Part shown: one piece after another, positions 17,641 to 27,846 of the stretch
How positions within the stretch are numbered: position 1 is the first letter of the stretch
Layout: each line of letters starts with the position of its first letter
Assembly (NCBI RefSeq): GCF_002368395.1
Contig: NZ_AP018254.1
Location: 3,658,001-3,722,000, forward strand
Direction of reading: 5' to 3'
DNA from: Calothrix sp. NIES-3974
GTDB lineage: Bacteria; Cyanobacteriota; Cyanobacteriia; Cyanobacteriales; Nostocaceae
DNA: 64,000 bases
Translations under genes and position numbers: made by a program
The notes under the pieces: generated by a model
The model's database searches: none
What the model was told of the DNA's origin: nothing
The model's input: the letters and a program-made list of their open reading frames with translations, nothing else

Positions 17641-20600
17641 TTATTCTCCTGATGGACACAAATCGCGATCGCGGCTATCCAGGTTGGGGTTATGCTGAAG
17701 ATAATCCCTGACCCAGTTACAACCTTTTTTGGCTAAATCTTCTAAATCCAAGTTCCACAGTTTGATGGTATGGTCTTCTCCGGCGGAGGCGAGGGTTTTG
17801 CCGTCGTGACTAAAGCTAACACTTAGAACTGGGGCAGTATGTCCATTGAGGGTTTTGATTAATTTACCGTCTCGACTCCAGAGTTTGACGGTGCTATCCC
17901 AGTTGGCGGCGGCGAGGTATTCCCCATTGGGGCTGAAACTCACGGCGTTGACGCTATCGCTATAACCCCGCAGCAGGTTTTGTAATAGGGTTCCGTCCCA
18001 TTTCCACAATTTGACGCTGTTGTCCCAACTTGCTGTGGCTAATATTTTTTCGGTGGGACTAAAACTGGTTCCCATCATCCAAGCGTTTTGCACGGGAAAG
18101 GTTTTGAGTAGTTGACCGTCCCGTCGCCACAGTTTGACGGTGCGGTCGTCGCTAGCGCTGGCAATTATGTTACCGTCGGGACTAAAGGAGACGTGGTTAA
18201 TTTGGGCTTGGTGTCCTGGCTGGGTGTGTAGTAATTGTCCTTCCCGACTCCAAATTTTGATGGTTTTGTCTTTGCCTCCGGAAACTAGGAGTGCGCCGTC
18301 GGGACTGAAGTTGATGCTGGTAATTTGTTCGTTTGTGCCGATATTTTTGACTAGAGTGCCGTCATATCGCCAGAGTTTAATGGTTTTGTCGTAGCTGGCG
18401 GTGGCTAATAGTTGATTGCGGGGATCAAAGCTGACGCTGGTGACCCGTTCTTGATGGCCTTTAAGGGTATGTAGGAGTTGGATTGGGGTTTTCGAGTCGG
18501 TGGTGGGAATTTTTCCCCAGAGTTTGACGGTGTTGTCGCGACTGGCGGAGGCAAGTAATCGACCGTCGGCGCTCCAAGCAATACCCATGATTCGCTTTTG
18601 ATGACCGGTGAGGACTGGTTGTTGGGGGGCATCAAGTCGCCAAATTTTGATGCTTTTATCGTAGCTGGCGGAGGCGATATTTTTGCCGTCGGGACTAAAG
18701 GCAACGCTGACAACCGCGTCACTGTGTCCTTTGAAGGTGCGCATCCTTGCTCCTTCCAGGTTCCATTGGTAAATCATGTTGTCATCGCCGGCGGAGATGA
18801 AGGATTTGCCGTCGGGGGCAAAGGCTAAACTCCAGACTATGGATGTATGTTGGCTAATGGTGCGCCAACGTTGAAATTTAATTTTGCCGTTGGGGGTAGA
18901 TTGCCGTCGCCAGATGATAATATCCGTATCCCCACTCCCTGTAACTAGGGTTTGTCCATCGGGACTAAAGGCGATCGCGCTCACTCCTTTTTGATGTCCT
19001 TGTAAGTTGGCAATGAGTTCTCCTGTCTTTGTCCAAATTTTGATGGTGCTGTCTTCTCCAGCGGTGGCGATTAGTTGTCCATCGGGGCTAAATGTCACCC
19101 AGTTAATTCGGTTGGTATGGGCTGGAATTTTGTTCAATAAGTCACCGTCCCGTTGCCAAATCAATATTTGACCGTCTTTGCCGGCACTGACGATTATCTG
19201 ATTGTCGGAACTAATGGCGGCGGCGTTGATCCAGTCGGTATGACCGGTGAGGATGCGATAACTCTGGAATTCTTCGCTGTCTGGTTGACGTTGCCAAATT
19301 CGCACGGTTTTATCCATGCTGGTGGTAATCAAACTTTTACCATCTAAGCTAAATGTGACGCTGGTAATGGCTTCTGTGTGTCCGGTCAGGGTTTGCAGTA
19401 GTTGACCGTTGCTGCGCCAAATTTTCAGGGTTTTATCGGTGCTAACTGAGGCGATTAATTTACCATCGGGGCTGTAGGCGACTCCCCAAACGTTATCTAC
19501 ATGTCCTTCCAAGCGGTTAATTTCTGATACTCCGTAAACTGCCTGCTGGAGGGCGGTAATTACTCTGACCCTGGTATCGGGTTTGATGATTTCCTCTGAG
19601 TGTTGGGGGACTGTGGTGACCGATTGCAGTTGTCGCCAAGCCCGTAAACTTTCAATTAGGGCATCAAATTCTTTGCGGGAGGCAAAAAGGGCTTCGCTGG
19701 AAGCGGCAATGGCGGCTATTCTTAAATTGGCTTCACTTTGTTCGGCGCGGGTAGTTTGGCGAATGGCCACCCGTTTTTGGATGTCGGCGTGCCACCATAA
19801 TCCGCCAATGGTGGCGGTCATGGTGGCCAAAACTGCCCCAATTGTGCGTGCTTCCCGCAAACGACGGGTGAGAATTTGGTTTAGTTGTTCTTGGCTGATT
19901 TTCTGGGCAACTTCGGCGCGGGTTTTCTCAAATCGGACTTTTTCTAATTCGGCGACGATGCCGTAATTATTTTTTTGACGAATTGGTTCGACTAAATAAT
20001 CATGCACCAATTGATAGCGATCGCCGGCATCATTATGTAAACATAATATCAACCCGCTACCCACCAATATATCCAAAATCAATTGGCAGCTGGTATCAAA
20101 TTTTGCTCCTAATTCCAGGTTTTGGTTAATTGCCTCTTCAATTTGGGCTGTACTGCGCAGGGGACGGGTTCCTTTTTCTGAGGTGAGTTCAAACAATATT
20201 TTCCAGGTTAATTGTTCGTTTTCTCGACCACAGTCCTTCACCACTGACGATAACCACCGTTCCACCAGTTTCGCCGAACCCCCGGATTCCTGATACTCTT
20301 TGAGGGTGGTGATTTTTTCCGATTGCAGTTGTGCCCCAACGATTTGTAATTCAATCGGGTGAACCTCCGTCTCGTCGTGGGCTAAATCCCTGACTAACTG
20401 GTTAATTAATTCATTGCTTAACTCATAATGCGATCGCGCTTGCAATACGTCAATCACACCAATTGCCTCTTGAACGGAAAAATTACCGATATAGTAACGA
20501 ATATCTTTATCGAGAATATTTTGATTAATTGCCCCTAAATCATAACTCGCTGTGCTTTGCTGCTGACTCAACCGCTCCAATTCTAATAAATGATGTAAAT

Positions 20601-22686
20601 AATCTTCCCGCAAGGAAAAAATTATTTTGACAAAGGGTATATTTAAACACTCACCAATAAACTTATAAAACTGCATCCGTTGACTTTGTTCTTTAACCAC
20701 GAAGAAAAACTCTTCCAATTGGTCAAAAATTAACACCACTGTGGAATTGCGCTCCGTTAATTCCCTGATTTTATGCAGTAGGACTTGGGTCGTAAATTTA
20801 GCCGATACGGACAAATCCACCTGAGCCAGGGCCATATTTAAATTGCGAGCCAGAACCGCAATCCAATCACTATACACAGAAATCAGCAACACCTTGGCAG
20901 TGCGATCGCCGAGAACTTGATCCTGGAGGGTGGGAACTAATCCGGCTTTGAGGATGGAGCTTTTACCCACACCGGAAGGACCATGTACCACCGTTAATTT
21001 ACAATCTGTGCGGGCAATCCGTTCAATTAATCTTTGGACATCCTTTTGTCGTCCCGAAGCGGCGATTTCTTGGGCTACTGCTTCCGGGATGGGGGGAGTG
21101 GTGCGGGGGTCTAATGCGGGATTGAGCTTGTAGCGTTGGGGTTGGAGTTGACTTGCACCAATAAAAGCCCGGAAACCGTACTGATGTTCAATTTGGATTT
21201 TTTCTTGCTTAAGTTGAAATGCCTCATTGTAATCCCGGCGCTCAAAAAAGTACAGCGATCGCAATTCCTCGACAATTTCTAAATACAAAGCCGGCTCATA
21301 CTGCAATTCACAAACAACTTTTGCCCATTCTAAATTATTAATCGCCTCCTCTGATTCTCCTAAATGCCACTGGGCGCGACCCAGTAACAACAAATACCAA
21401 CTTTCCTGTTGGCGGGAGACATTGGCGGCCGTCTCAGCCACGGACAAGGCCATATTTGCCAATTCATAGGCTTTAAGCCAATCTCCCCGCGCACCAGCTA
21501 CGGCTGCCAAAAAGCCGTAATCCTGGGCAACTAGGGCTGTACTTCCGTCCTCCTGATGTAATTTTAAAGCTTGCTGGGCCAAATCCTCCAACTCATCCCA
21601 AGCCTGGAGACGTTGCAGCATTTCGCAAACCGCAGCTACAAATTTGGCTACCAAATCCAAACGCTGGACAGATTTAAACCGGTGGATACAGCGTTCAAAC
21701 CAGTTGTGGGCTTCCCGCCAATAGCTGACATTCAGGGCTGGACGTAAATCAGCCATCCGTCGGTAGCATAAACCGATATGGAACAATACCACCCCTTGGC
21801 GTAAACAAGCAGTATGGGGGGAAAAACTGGCACTTTTGGCGGCTATATCCGGTAAACTGGTTGATGTCGCCTGTTGTTGCCACAAAGCCAAACTAGATTG
21901 ATAGTGAGCGATCGCGGTTTCAATTTCATCCTTGCTGTAGGCATCTCGCCCTAATACAAATTCTAAACTCGCCTCTAATTCCGGTTCCAGGCAAATATTA
22001 TATAAATTCTTCAAATCATGGCGAGCGGCTGTAATTTCCTGACGATTTTGTGAACCCGGATCAACATTTAAAGCCGCATTGGAAAGAAAATGATCCGCAC
22101 CTGCTGCCAATATCTGCTCAAATAAAGGCTCCGTTTGCTGGCGAATCAACCCAATTAAATCTCCAGCCGCCATCTCAAACTTAATGGTTGTCGCAGCCCA
22201 ACTTTTAAAATCAGGTGCTAATCGAGACAACATGGCGGCAGTCTCATCCTTCAACCATAGCACCAGGGGAAACGGAAATGTATCGGCATAAATATCTCGA
22301 GCTTGATTTAAACCAGTCAACAAATCCTCAATCGCCGTTACCGATTCCAACCCAAACACCATCACTGCTGAAGGTGGACTATCACTAGCCACCGCCGGAA
22401 TATCTAAATAAAGTTCCGAAATAATCGTCTTATGTAAATTTACTGTTGTCTGCGGCGATAAAAACACCTCACGGATATTCACATCCTTAGTCAATATCCG
22501 CAACTCATCCACAATCTGCTGAGACAATTGTCGGTAATTACACCGAACCAAAATCAAGGAAAAATGTCCACCAGAAAGCGCGATCGCTCGAATCAACCTT
22601 TGCAAAGAACGTTGATTGACAGTGGCAAGAGAATGATTTGCCACACCTTCAGAAATAGTCGCGGTAGTGAATTCCCACTGGGTCAT
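17641..22686 (-). CDS. STAND-type ATPase with 14 WD40 repeats
   Basis: The start was set at MTQWEFTT (ATG ending 22686), giving 1681 residues. Residues ~1-200 form a domain containing RLIRAIALSGGHFSLILVRCN, seen at the head of other cyanobacterial TPR/STAND proteins. Residues ~230-520 are helical, TPR-like. A P-loop ATPase follows: Walker A GPSGVGKSS near residue 570, Walker B VVLIFDQLEEFFF about 100 residues later, then a winged-helix-like segment and a long coiled region. Fourteen WD40 repeats (GH...IKLW) fill ~1065-1660, enough for two seven-bladed propellers. Such proteins usually sense a ligand through the propeller and oligomerise on ATP binding. No known effector (protease, nuclease, TIR) is visible, so its output is unknown. 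It lies about 400 bp downstream of a second P-loop ATPase on the same strand. Confidence 0.88.
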   Translation of the reverse strand: MTQWEFTTATISEGVANHSLATVNQRSLQRLIRAIALSGGHFSLILVRCNYRQLSQQIVDELRILTKDVNIREVFLSPQTTVNLHKTIISELYLDIPAVASDSPPSAVMVFGLESVTAIEDLLTGLNQARDIYADTFPFPLVLWLKDETAAMLSRLAPDFKSWAATTIKFEMAAGDLIGLIRQQTEPLFEQILAAGADHFLSNAALNVDPGSQNRQEITAARHDLKNLYNICLEPELEASLEFVLGRDAYSKDEIETAIAHYQSSLALWQQQATSTSLPDIAAKSASFSPHTACLRQGVVLFHIGLCYRRMADLRPALNVSYWREAHNWFERCIHRFKSVQRLDLVAKFVAAVCEMLQRLQAWDELEDLAQQALKLHQEDGSTALVAQDYGFLAAVAGARGDWLKAYELANMALSVAETAANVSRQQESWYLLLLGRAQWHLGESEEAINNLEWAKVVCELQYEPALYLEIVEELRSLYFFERRDYNEAFQLKQEKIQIEHQYGFRAFIGASQLQPQRYKLNPALDPRTTPPIPEAVAQEIAASGRQKDVQRLIERIARTDCKLTVVHGPSGVGKSSILKAGLVPTLQDQVLGDRTAKVLLISVYSDWIAVLARNLNMALAQVDLSVSAKFTTQVLLHKIRELTERNSTVVLIFDQLEEFFFVVKEQSQRMQFYKFIGECLNIPFVKIIFSLREDYLHHLLELERLSQQQSTASYDLGAINQNILDKDIRYYIGNFSVQEAIGVIDVLQARSHYELSNELINQLVRDLAHDETEVHPIELQIVGAQLQSEKITTLKEYQESGGSAKLVERWLSSVVKDCGRENEQLTWKILFELTSEKGTRPLRSTAQIEEAINQNLELGAKFDTSCQLILDILVGSGLILCLHNDAGDRYQLVHDYLVEPIRQKNNYGIVAELEKVRFEKTRAEVAQKISQEQLNQILTRRLREARTIGAVLATMTATIGGLWWHADIQKRVAIRQTTRAEQSEANLRIAAIAASSEALFASRKEFDALIESLRAWRQLQSVTTVPQHSEEIIKPDTRVRVITALQQAVYGVSEINRLEGHVDNVWGVAYSPDGKLIASVSTDKTLKIWRSNGQLLQTLTGHTEAITSVTFSLDGKSLITTSMDKTVRIWQRQPDSEEFQSYRILTGHTDWINAAAISSDNQIIVSAGKDGQILIWQRDGDLLNKIPAHTNRINWVTFSPDGQLIATAGEDSTIKIWTKTGELIANLQGHQKGVSAIAFSPDGQTLVTGSGDTDIIIWRRQSTPNGKIKFQRWRTISQHTSIVWSLAFAPDGKSFISAGDDNMIYQWNLEGARMRTFKGHSDAVVSVAFSPDGKNIASASYDKSIKIWRLDAPQQPVLTGHQKRIMGIAWSADGRLLASASRDNTVKLWGKIPTTDSKTPIQLLHTLKGHQERVTSVSFDPRNQLLATASYDKTIKLWRYDGTLVKNIGTNEQITSINFSPDGALLVSGGKDKTIKIWSREGQLLHTQPGHQAQINHVSFSPDGNIIASASDDRTVKLWRRDGQLLKTFPVQNAWMMGTSFSPTEKILATASWDNSVKLWKWDGTLLQNLLRGYSDSVNAVSFSPNGEYLAAANWDSTVKLWSRDGKLIKTLNGHTAPVLSVSFSHDGKTLASAGEDHTIKLWNLDLEDLAKKGCNWVRDYLQHNPNLDSRDRDLCPSGE

Positions 22687-23098
22687 AACATCAAACTGGG
22701 TGGTACACCAATACAAGCTGCCGACAGGCTGCCAAAATAGGATTCTGTCATTTACTCCTTGACTTCGATACTGTGGAATTACGGATATAACTACGTAATT
22801 TACGCAATTCTGGCAATTAAGACTGTAAATTCACGTATATTGAGTCAAGACGATGATTTACTAGTTTTTTTGTCGTTAGGGGGTAGAGACGCAACATGTC
22901 GCGTCTCTAGGGGAGTTGGGAGTAGAGACGACCCACCGGGTCGTCTCTAAGTAGGTGGGTCGTCTCTAAGTAAGTGGAAAAGCAGAGGTGCGAAGATAAT
23001 GGTGTATCTGAGTATTCCCGTATTATGAGGTGATTTCGGGAGATGCGATATCTCGCGTCTCTACTTATCCGAATCGTATTCTTCTGACTCCTATCTCC
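22687..23098. repeat. Spacer with a cluster of dispersed palindromes
   Basis: Between the two ATPase genes are at least four palindrome family members: GACGCAACATGTCGCGTC at about 22889-22906, GACGACCCACCGGGTCGTC at about 22927-22945, a half copy GGGTCGTCTC at about 22957-22966, and GATGCGATATCTCGCGTC at about 23042-23060. No gene was found. The hairpins could terminate or process a transcript from the upstream ATPase gene. Confidence 0.75.
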
Positions 23099-24457
23099 TC
23101 AAATCCCAGCCGGTTTAACTTCCAAATCAGTACGTAACTTTTGTTGCCAAGCACTGACTTTTTCGGTTTCCGCTAAAGCTGGACTAATGCCAAACCAACG
23201 TCCACTCATATCCCGATACTCATAAACAAACATACTGCGTAACAAACGTTGATACTCGGTTTCGCCCTTCACACTTTGTTGTTGGACTACTTCGTACAAT
23301 AAATCCCACTCGGTATCATCTATTGCCAATAACAAATCATCTCGATAATCCTTGATGACTGCTTCCAAGCATTCCCGGGAAAAGGGCGGGTCTTGGCGTT
23401 GCAAACAACTATACAGCAAACCTAGTAAATTCCGAATATGCCCACCACTGACACGACATAGGCGATCCAAAGTGGCCGGGGCATCAAAAACTTCGTGAAT
23501 TAGCCCTAATCTGGCATTCCACGGGACTTCTGGAAAAGCACGGGCCATAACTAATTGACGTAAAAGTACCATCCCGGGTTCATGGTCACTACCATCGCGC
23601 TGTCGAACTAATACCATCGGTAGTACCTTGGGAGCAATCCCTCCCCCCAAGCGATTTTTCAGGGTTTCACATTCATTGGAGAAAATTAATGTTAGGGGGA
23701 TGGTATAAACCAAATGGCAGTTGAGACGACGTAGCTGTTCTCCCCGGTCGATAAATAAATACTCCGGTTGCGATCGCCCACTGGCCATGGGTCGCATATC
23801 CACCCGATCGAGGTTATCGACAATAACGACTAAACCCTTGTTTCCCTTGGTTTTGAGTTGTTGGTTAGCCTTATCTAAGATTTCTTCGTTAATGGCCTGT
23901 AAAATACTATTGGTGCGTGGCTCCAAGTACTGACGTAATTGGGTTCTCAGTTGGGGGCTATCTTTGGTGCGTGTGCTAATTTTGGCAATTCCCAAGGAAA
24001 TTTCGCCGTTTACCTCAATGGGTGTTTGTAAAAAATCCCCTATTTCCCGAAATAAATTGGCAAAATAACTTGGTTTGAGGGTAATTCCTGTATTTTCTAA
24101 ACTGACGCTGACCTGACGGGCAATACTTAATAAAATATCGCTGACATCGATATCCGCCATATCCAGGTCTTGACTGGACTCAAAATATACTACGTGAAAT
24201 CCCGCTTGCTCTAATTCGGCTTTTAAACGCTGAAGCTCTGTAGATTTCCCACAACCAATATGTCCCGTAAATAATTGACAGGTGGGTTCATCGGGGGAAA
24301 TACGGACGATTGTCCGTTGAAGTTCCTCAACAATTTTACACCCCCGCACATCGGAAAAATCAATGTAGTACTGGCGGTCAAGTTCATCACCAATAACTAG
24401 AGTTTTACTGGGGTTACAGGCTTTAAAAAATCTGGACAAATTAAGATTTGTTTTCAT
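23099..24457 (-). CDS. P-loop (AAA/STAND-like) ATPase, unknown role
   Basis: The start was set at MKTNLNLSRFFKACNPSK (ATG ending 24457), 452 residues. The Walker A is TGHIGCGKSTEL near residue 83 and the Walker B is GLVVIVDNLDRVD near residue 215. The arrangement (P-loop, DNLDR, then a long helical tail with HIRNLLGLLYSCLQR) recalls ORC/Cdc6-like or KAP-like ATPases more than a metabolic enzyme. There is no membrane segment. The gene precedes the STAND/WD40 gene on the same strand with a palindrome-rich 412-bp gap, so co-expression is plausible but not proven. Function is unknown; a joint signalling or defence role is an inference. Confidence 0.8.
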   Translation of the reverse strand: MKTNLNLSRFFKACNPSKTLVIGDELDRQYYIDFSDVRGCKIVEELQRTIVRISPDEPTCQLFTGHIGCGKSTELQRLKAELEQAGFHVVYFESSQDLDMADIDVSDILLSIARQVSVSLENTGITLKPSYFANLFREIGDFLQTPIEVNGEISLGIAKISTRTKDSPQLRTQLRQYLEPRTNSILQAINEEILDKANQQLKTKGNKGLVVIVDNLDRVDMRPMASGRSQPEYLFIDRGEQLRRLNCHLVYTIPLTLIFSNECETLKNRLGGGIAPKVLPMVLVRQRDGSDHEPGMVLLRQLVMARAFPEVPWNARLGLIHEVFDAPATLDRLCRVSGGHIRNLLGLLYSCLQRQDPPFSRECLEAVIKDYRDDLLLAIDDTEWDLLYEVVQQQSVKGETEYQRLLRSMFVYEYRDMSGRWFGISPALAETEKVSAWQQKLRTDLEVKPAGI

Positions 24458-26045
24458 GTAGATGCTAGTTTTTCCCAAATATTGCTTGCTATACATAATC
24501 ACCCTGATATACTTCACACGCTGATATATTGCCCTTTTGGTTTGTTAACCGTTGACAGGTGACAGTTAATTAACGTGGAAAGTATACATACCTCCATTCC
24601 CCACGAACCCTTGGGACCCAGAATGGGGAGGGAGTTGTCAATCTCAGTTTTCTGACAAAGTTAATTGCCAGACCCTCGGCTGTCATTGCTACTATTTATC
24701 CATAGGGACATAATCCTTTTCCCCTTGATGGTCATTTCCGATATTCGTCTTTTTTACACCCTGTTTTCACGTTTTGACAATTTTTCACCTGACTAGAGGA
24801 AATTACGGTTGACTGACCTCAAATAGAGGAGGTAAATAAACTTTCTGTACATCTTCATATACATAGTCTCCCAATTTCTCTCCTAGCTAGGATCGGTTTT
24901 CAATGATTACAGGAAACAAAAAGTTTAATTTTATACAAAATATCAACCATGCCACTTATAGAAATGGGGTCTTTGACACCCCAAGAGGTAAAAGCGGATA
25001 GAAAAAATATTCCCAATTCCCGACTCCTTTCTTTAATAAATTTTTATTTTTTGATAAATGTCATGGTAGTCTTATCACTAAGTCTCTTACTTGTCAAACT
25101 TCATTAGGAGTATTTTCAGGAATGTATTTTCTACCTTGATGGTTTCGTCATGATTTGCCTACGTAACACATCCATAATTAGTTACTATTTTTTTGTGAAT
25201 GGAGTAAAATTCATCTACGGGTCAGGGCATTACGAAGGTTATCTAAGTAGAAGAGGCATCTACTAACTGCATACATTAGAAAATATTATTTATTCAGCAA
25301 TTAAGGATTGTGAGTCATTATTGTTTGTAGATGTCCGTGGGCGGTATTTTTTGTACGCTGCTGTCTTTCCATCAAGCTATGCAGAGATATTACAGAGCAA
25401 TACAGAGCAAGAAGATGCATCTACTGGTTAATCCCACACTAGTAGTAGCTTGTCTCCAAAAACGCTCATGGGGGTATCCACAGGGTAATCTAGAATCCAC
25501 AATTGTTTATACTATGAGCGGTTAGCTGTATCACCTAACTCAAGGGTATTTTCAGGATGTGGAAAGTCCCTATTTCTTAGGGTTTTTACCTGCATTTCTC
25601 ATAAGGGAGTAATAAGCCTTGAGTAGTGGGTTGATTTTCCTGCTACTCCCATCACGGACTACTCACTGAAAGTTTGAGGAATTTGTGAGAAATCCGGGTT
25701 TAGTATAGCTGGTGGGATAGGGTAATTCCAACTCAACTTTTAGAGTTCAATTACTCCACTGGTGAAGTTCACAGTACTTTTGTATAGTTGAGATTTAACT
25801 TTTGGACATGCAGGTTAAATTGGCGATCGCGTACCTTTACAGGTATATTTTTGTAGTTTTTGCTTGGAACTGGGGTATTGGAATGGAGGCTAACTAATTC
25901 AGGATTTTGGTCATAAATTGGAAAAAATCGCGGAAAAATGTAGCAAAAATAGACTGTAATCGTTAATCTATAACTGCTAGTTTTATTTAACTGACACAAA
26001 TTAAACGACTGCTCGAATATTGTACTGAAGACGGAAGGGTCTTGA
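24458..26045. other. Long non-coding spacer upstream of ftsQ, 1.6 kb
   Basis: No gene is supported. Frames at 25331-25525 and 25769-25999 lack ribosome sites and family patterns. A terminator-like hairpin CCCTA-TTTCT-TAGGG followed by TTTTT lies at about 25571-25590 (plus strand). A 24-bp segment at 25486-25509 recurs with two differences at 27121-27144. The ftsQ promoter should be in the last few hundred bases. Confidence 0.5.
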
Positions 26046-26870
26046 ATGGCTGATATTGCATCAATTTCCCGAAATGATTTAGAAACAAGGCGTAAAAAAT
26101 TACGCCGTCAGCGACAGTTTAAAAATTTACAACGAATTTGGCAGACAACTGCGGTGAGTGGATTAGCTGGTGGATTGTTTTGGGTCGCAATTCAACCGAT
26201 GTGGGTGATTAGAACTGCGGAAGATATTATTGTCGATGGAAATCAGCTGATCTCCACTCAAACGATTCAGTCGAAGCTATCCATTGACTATCCCCAATCA
26301 TTATGGCGAATTGAACCAGCAAAAATTCGCCAAAGGTTGGTGACACAACCCGCGATCGCATCTGCAACGGTGAACCGACGTTTGTTCCCTCCCGGTGTAG
26401 TGGTTCAGGTCGAGGAGCGAATTCCCGTGGCGATCGCTCGACAAGCTGTAGGATCAGACAACCAAACCCAAGTCATCGGACTGTTGGATGCAGATGGTGT
26501 GTTGATCCCCGTTGATAACTATGCTCCAACTCAGAATTTACCCAATTTACAGGTAATCGGCAATCCGGAACAATACAAGGAATATTGGTCAAAGATTCTC
26601 CCTTCGATTCGCCAAAGTATTGTGCCAATTTCAGAAGTTAATTTTCAAGACCCAAGTAATCTTATTTTGACTACGGATTTAGGAATTGTTCACTTAGGAA
26701 ATATTGATACTAACTTTTCGGAGGCTCTGATGCGTTTAGGAGAAATGCGCGATATCTATACAAAAGCCCAAGTTCGACCAGAACAAGTTGAATATATTAA
26801 TCTCCGCAATCCCGAAACACCTATGTTGCAAATGAAACAAAAAAAACAATCCAAATCCCAATCAAGTTAG
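26046..26870 (+). CDS. ftsQ: FtsQ, cell-division protein
   Basis: The 274-residue product has a short basic cytoplasmic head (RRKKLRRQRQFKNLQR), one membrane span near residues 35-52 (TAVSGLAGGLFWVAIQ), then a periplasmic POTRA domain (ADDIIV-like EDIIVDGNQLISTQTIQSKL near 58-80, WRIEPAKIRQRLVTQPAIASATV) and the FtsQ beta domain (VVVQVEERIPVAIARQ). FtsQ is a bitopic divisome protein that connects early and late septal proteins. The gene lies upstream of ftsZ in the same direction, as in other cyanobacteria, with a long 976-bp gap. Confidence 0.93.
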   Translation: MADIASISRNDLETRRKKLRRQRQFKNLQRIWQTTAVSGLAGGLFWVAIQPMWVIRTAEDIIVDGNQLISTQTIQSKLSIDYPQSLWRIEPAKIRQRLVTQPAIASATVNRRLFPPGVVVQVEERIPVAIARQAVGSDNQTQVIGLLDADGVLIPVDNYAPTQNLPNLQVIGNPEQYKEYWSKILPSIRQSIVPISEVNFQDPSNLILTTDLGIVHLGNIDTNFSEALMRLGEMRDIYTKAQVRPEQVEYINLRNPETPMLQMKQKKQSKSQSS

Positions 26871-27846
26871 TCCCCATGTCACTTGGACACAATCAAACAT
26901 GGAAATATACTTGAATCCGATCAACAAGTGAACTGTTCGTCTATATGGTTAATGCTTAAAAATCACCAGCCAACTATCAGTAAACTAAAAAGTAAATATA
27001 TCAGCGTGCGAAGTAGACCTCATCCCCACTCCCTTTGCATCAACAGAAGCAATGTGTCGCGTCTGTACCTGTGTATGCGACGCAGAGATAGTATAAAACA
27101 AGGAGATTTATCTATGGAACTAATCCGGAATCCACAATTGTTTAACTGACTTGAAATTCTGGTTCACCACTGAATTAGGTATGGACAAAATGAAGATTAT
27201 TATCATTGGACATCTATGAAACAGGCTAAATTGTTAATTATTCCAGACATCCTGTGGTAAGTTTTAATATTACCTCCTCCTGCCCAAGAAGGAGATCATG
27301 GCTAATTGAAAATAAATAATATTCATTTTAGCTATATGGACGATTAGATCCAGGAAAACTGGAGCCAATGTCAATAACACCAATCGCATACTGTCATCTA
27401 CTCAGTGTTTCAGGAGATTTTTAGTCAGTTCCATCGCCATAATTGTTTTTGATGGGGACAGAACAAATGACAAGGACACATGTAAAATAAGTAACTAGTC
27501 TTAAAATCTGTGAACAAAATAAAAGTAGTTGCGTATAATACAAAATCTATGCGGAGAGGCGATGCTGATGTGTTAAATGACAACCAAGATGGAGGTCTAG
27601 GGTCAAAGCCAATAACATGCAAATTTTTAGATAAATTCTAGGTATACTTCTTTAGAATTGGCTGTGATATGGGGTGTGAGATGGCTAAATTTATCATAAC
27701 CATCTTGAACCGTTCCTTTCCAGTTAACCAGTTGAACAGACAAACAAATCATAACACCAACGATTTTGGCAGCAAACAAAGATTGTTGACTCGTAGGTGA
27801 GAAACACCTCAAACCGTCGTTTATCTACACAAACGCAAAACGCACA
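26871..27846. other. ftsQ-ftsZ spacer, 976 bp
   Basis: No gene is supported; frames at 26883-27149, 27425-27622 and 27627-27812 look accidental. A decayed GCGTC palindrome lies at about 27052-27087. The second copy of the 24-bp repeat is at 27121-27144. A CTCCT/AGGAG hairpin occurs at about 27273-27296. The ftsZ promoter(s) must lie here; no Shine-Dalgarno precedes the ftsZ ATG. Confidence 0.5.

Noticed and set aside
25331-25525. 64-codon frame upstream of ftsQ
   Set aside because: No ribosome site, no family resemblance, and the spacer composition is non-coding.
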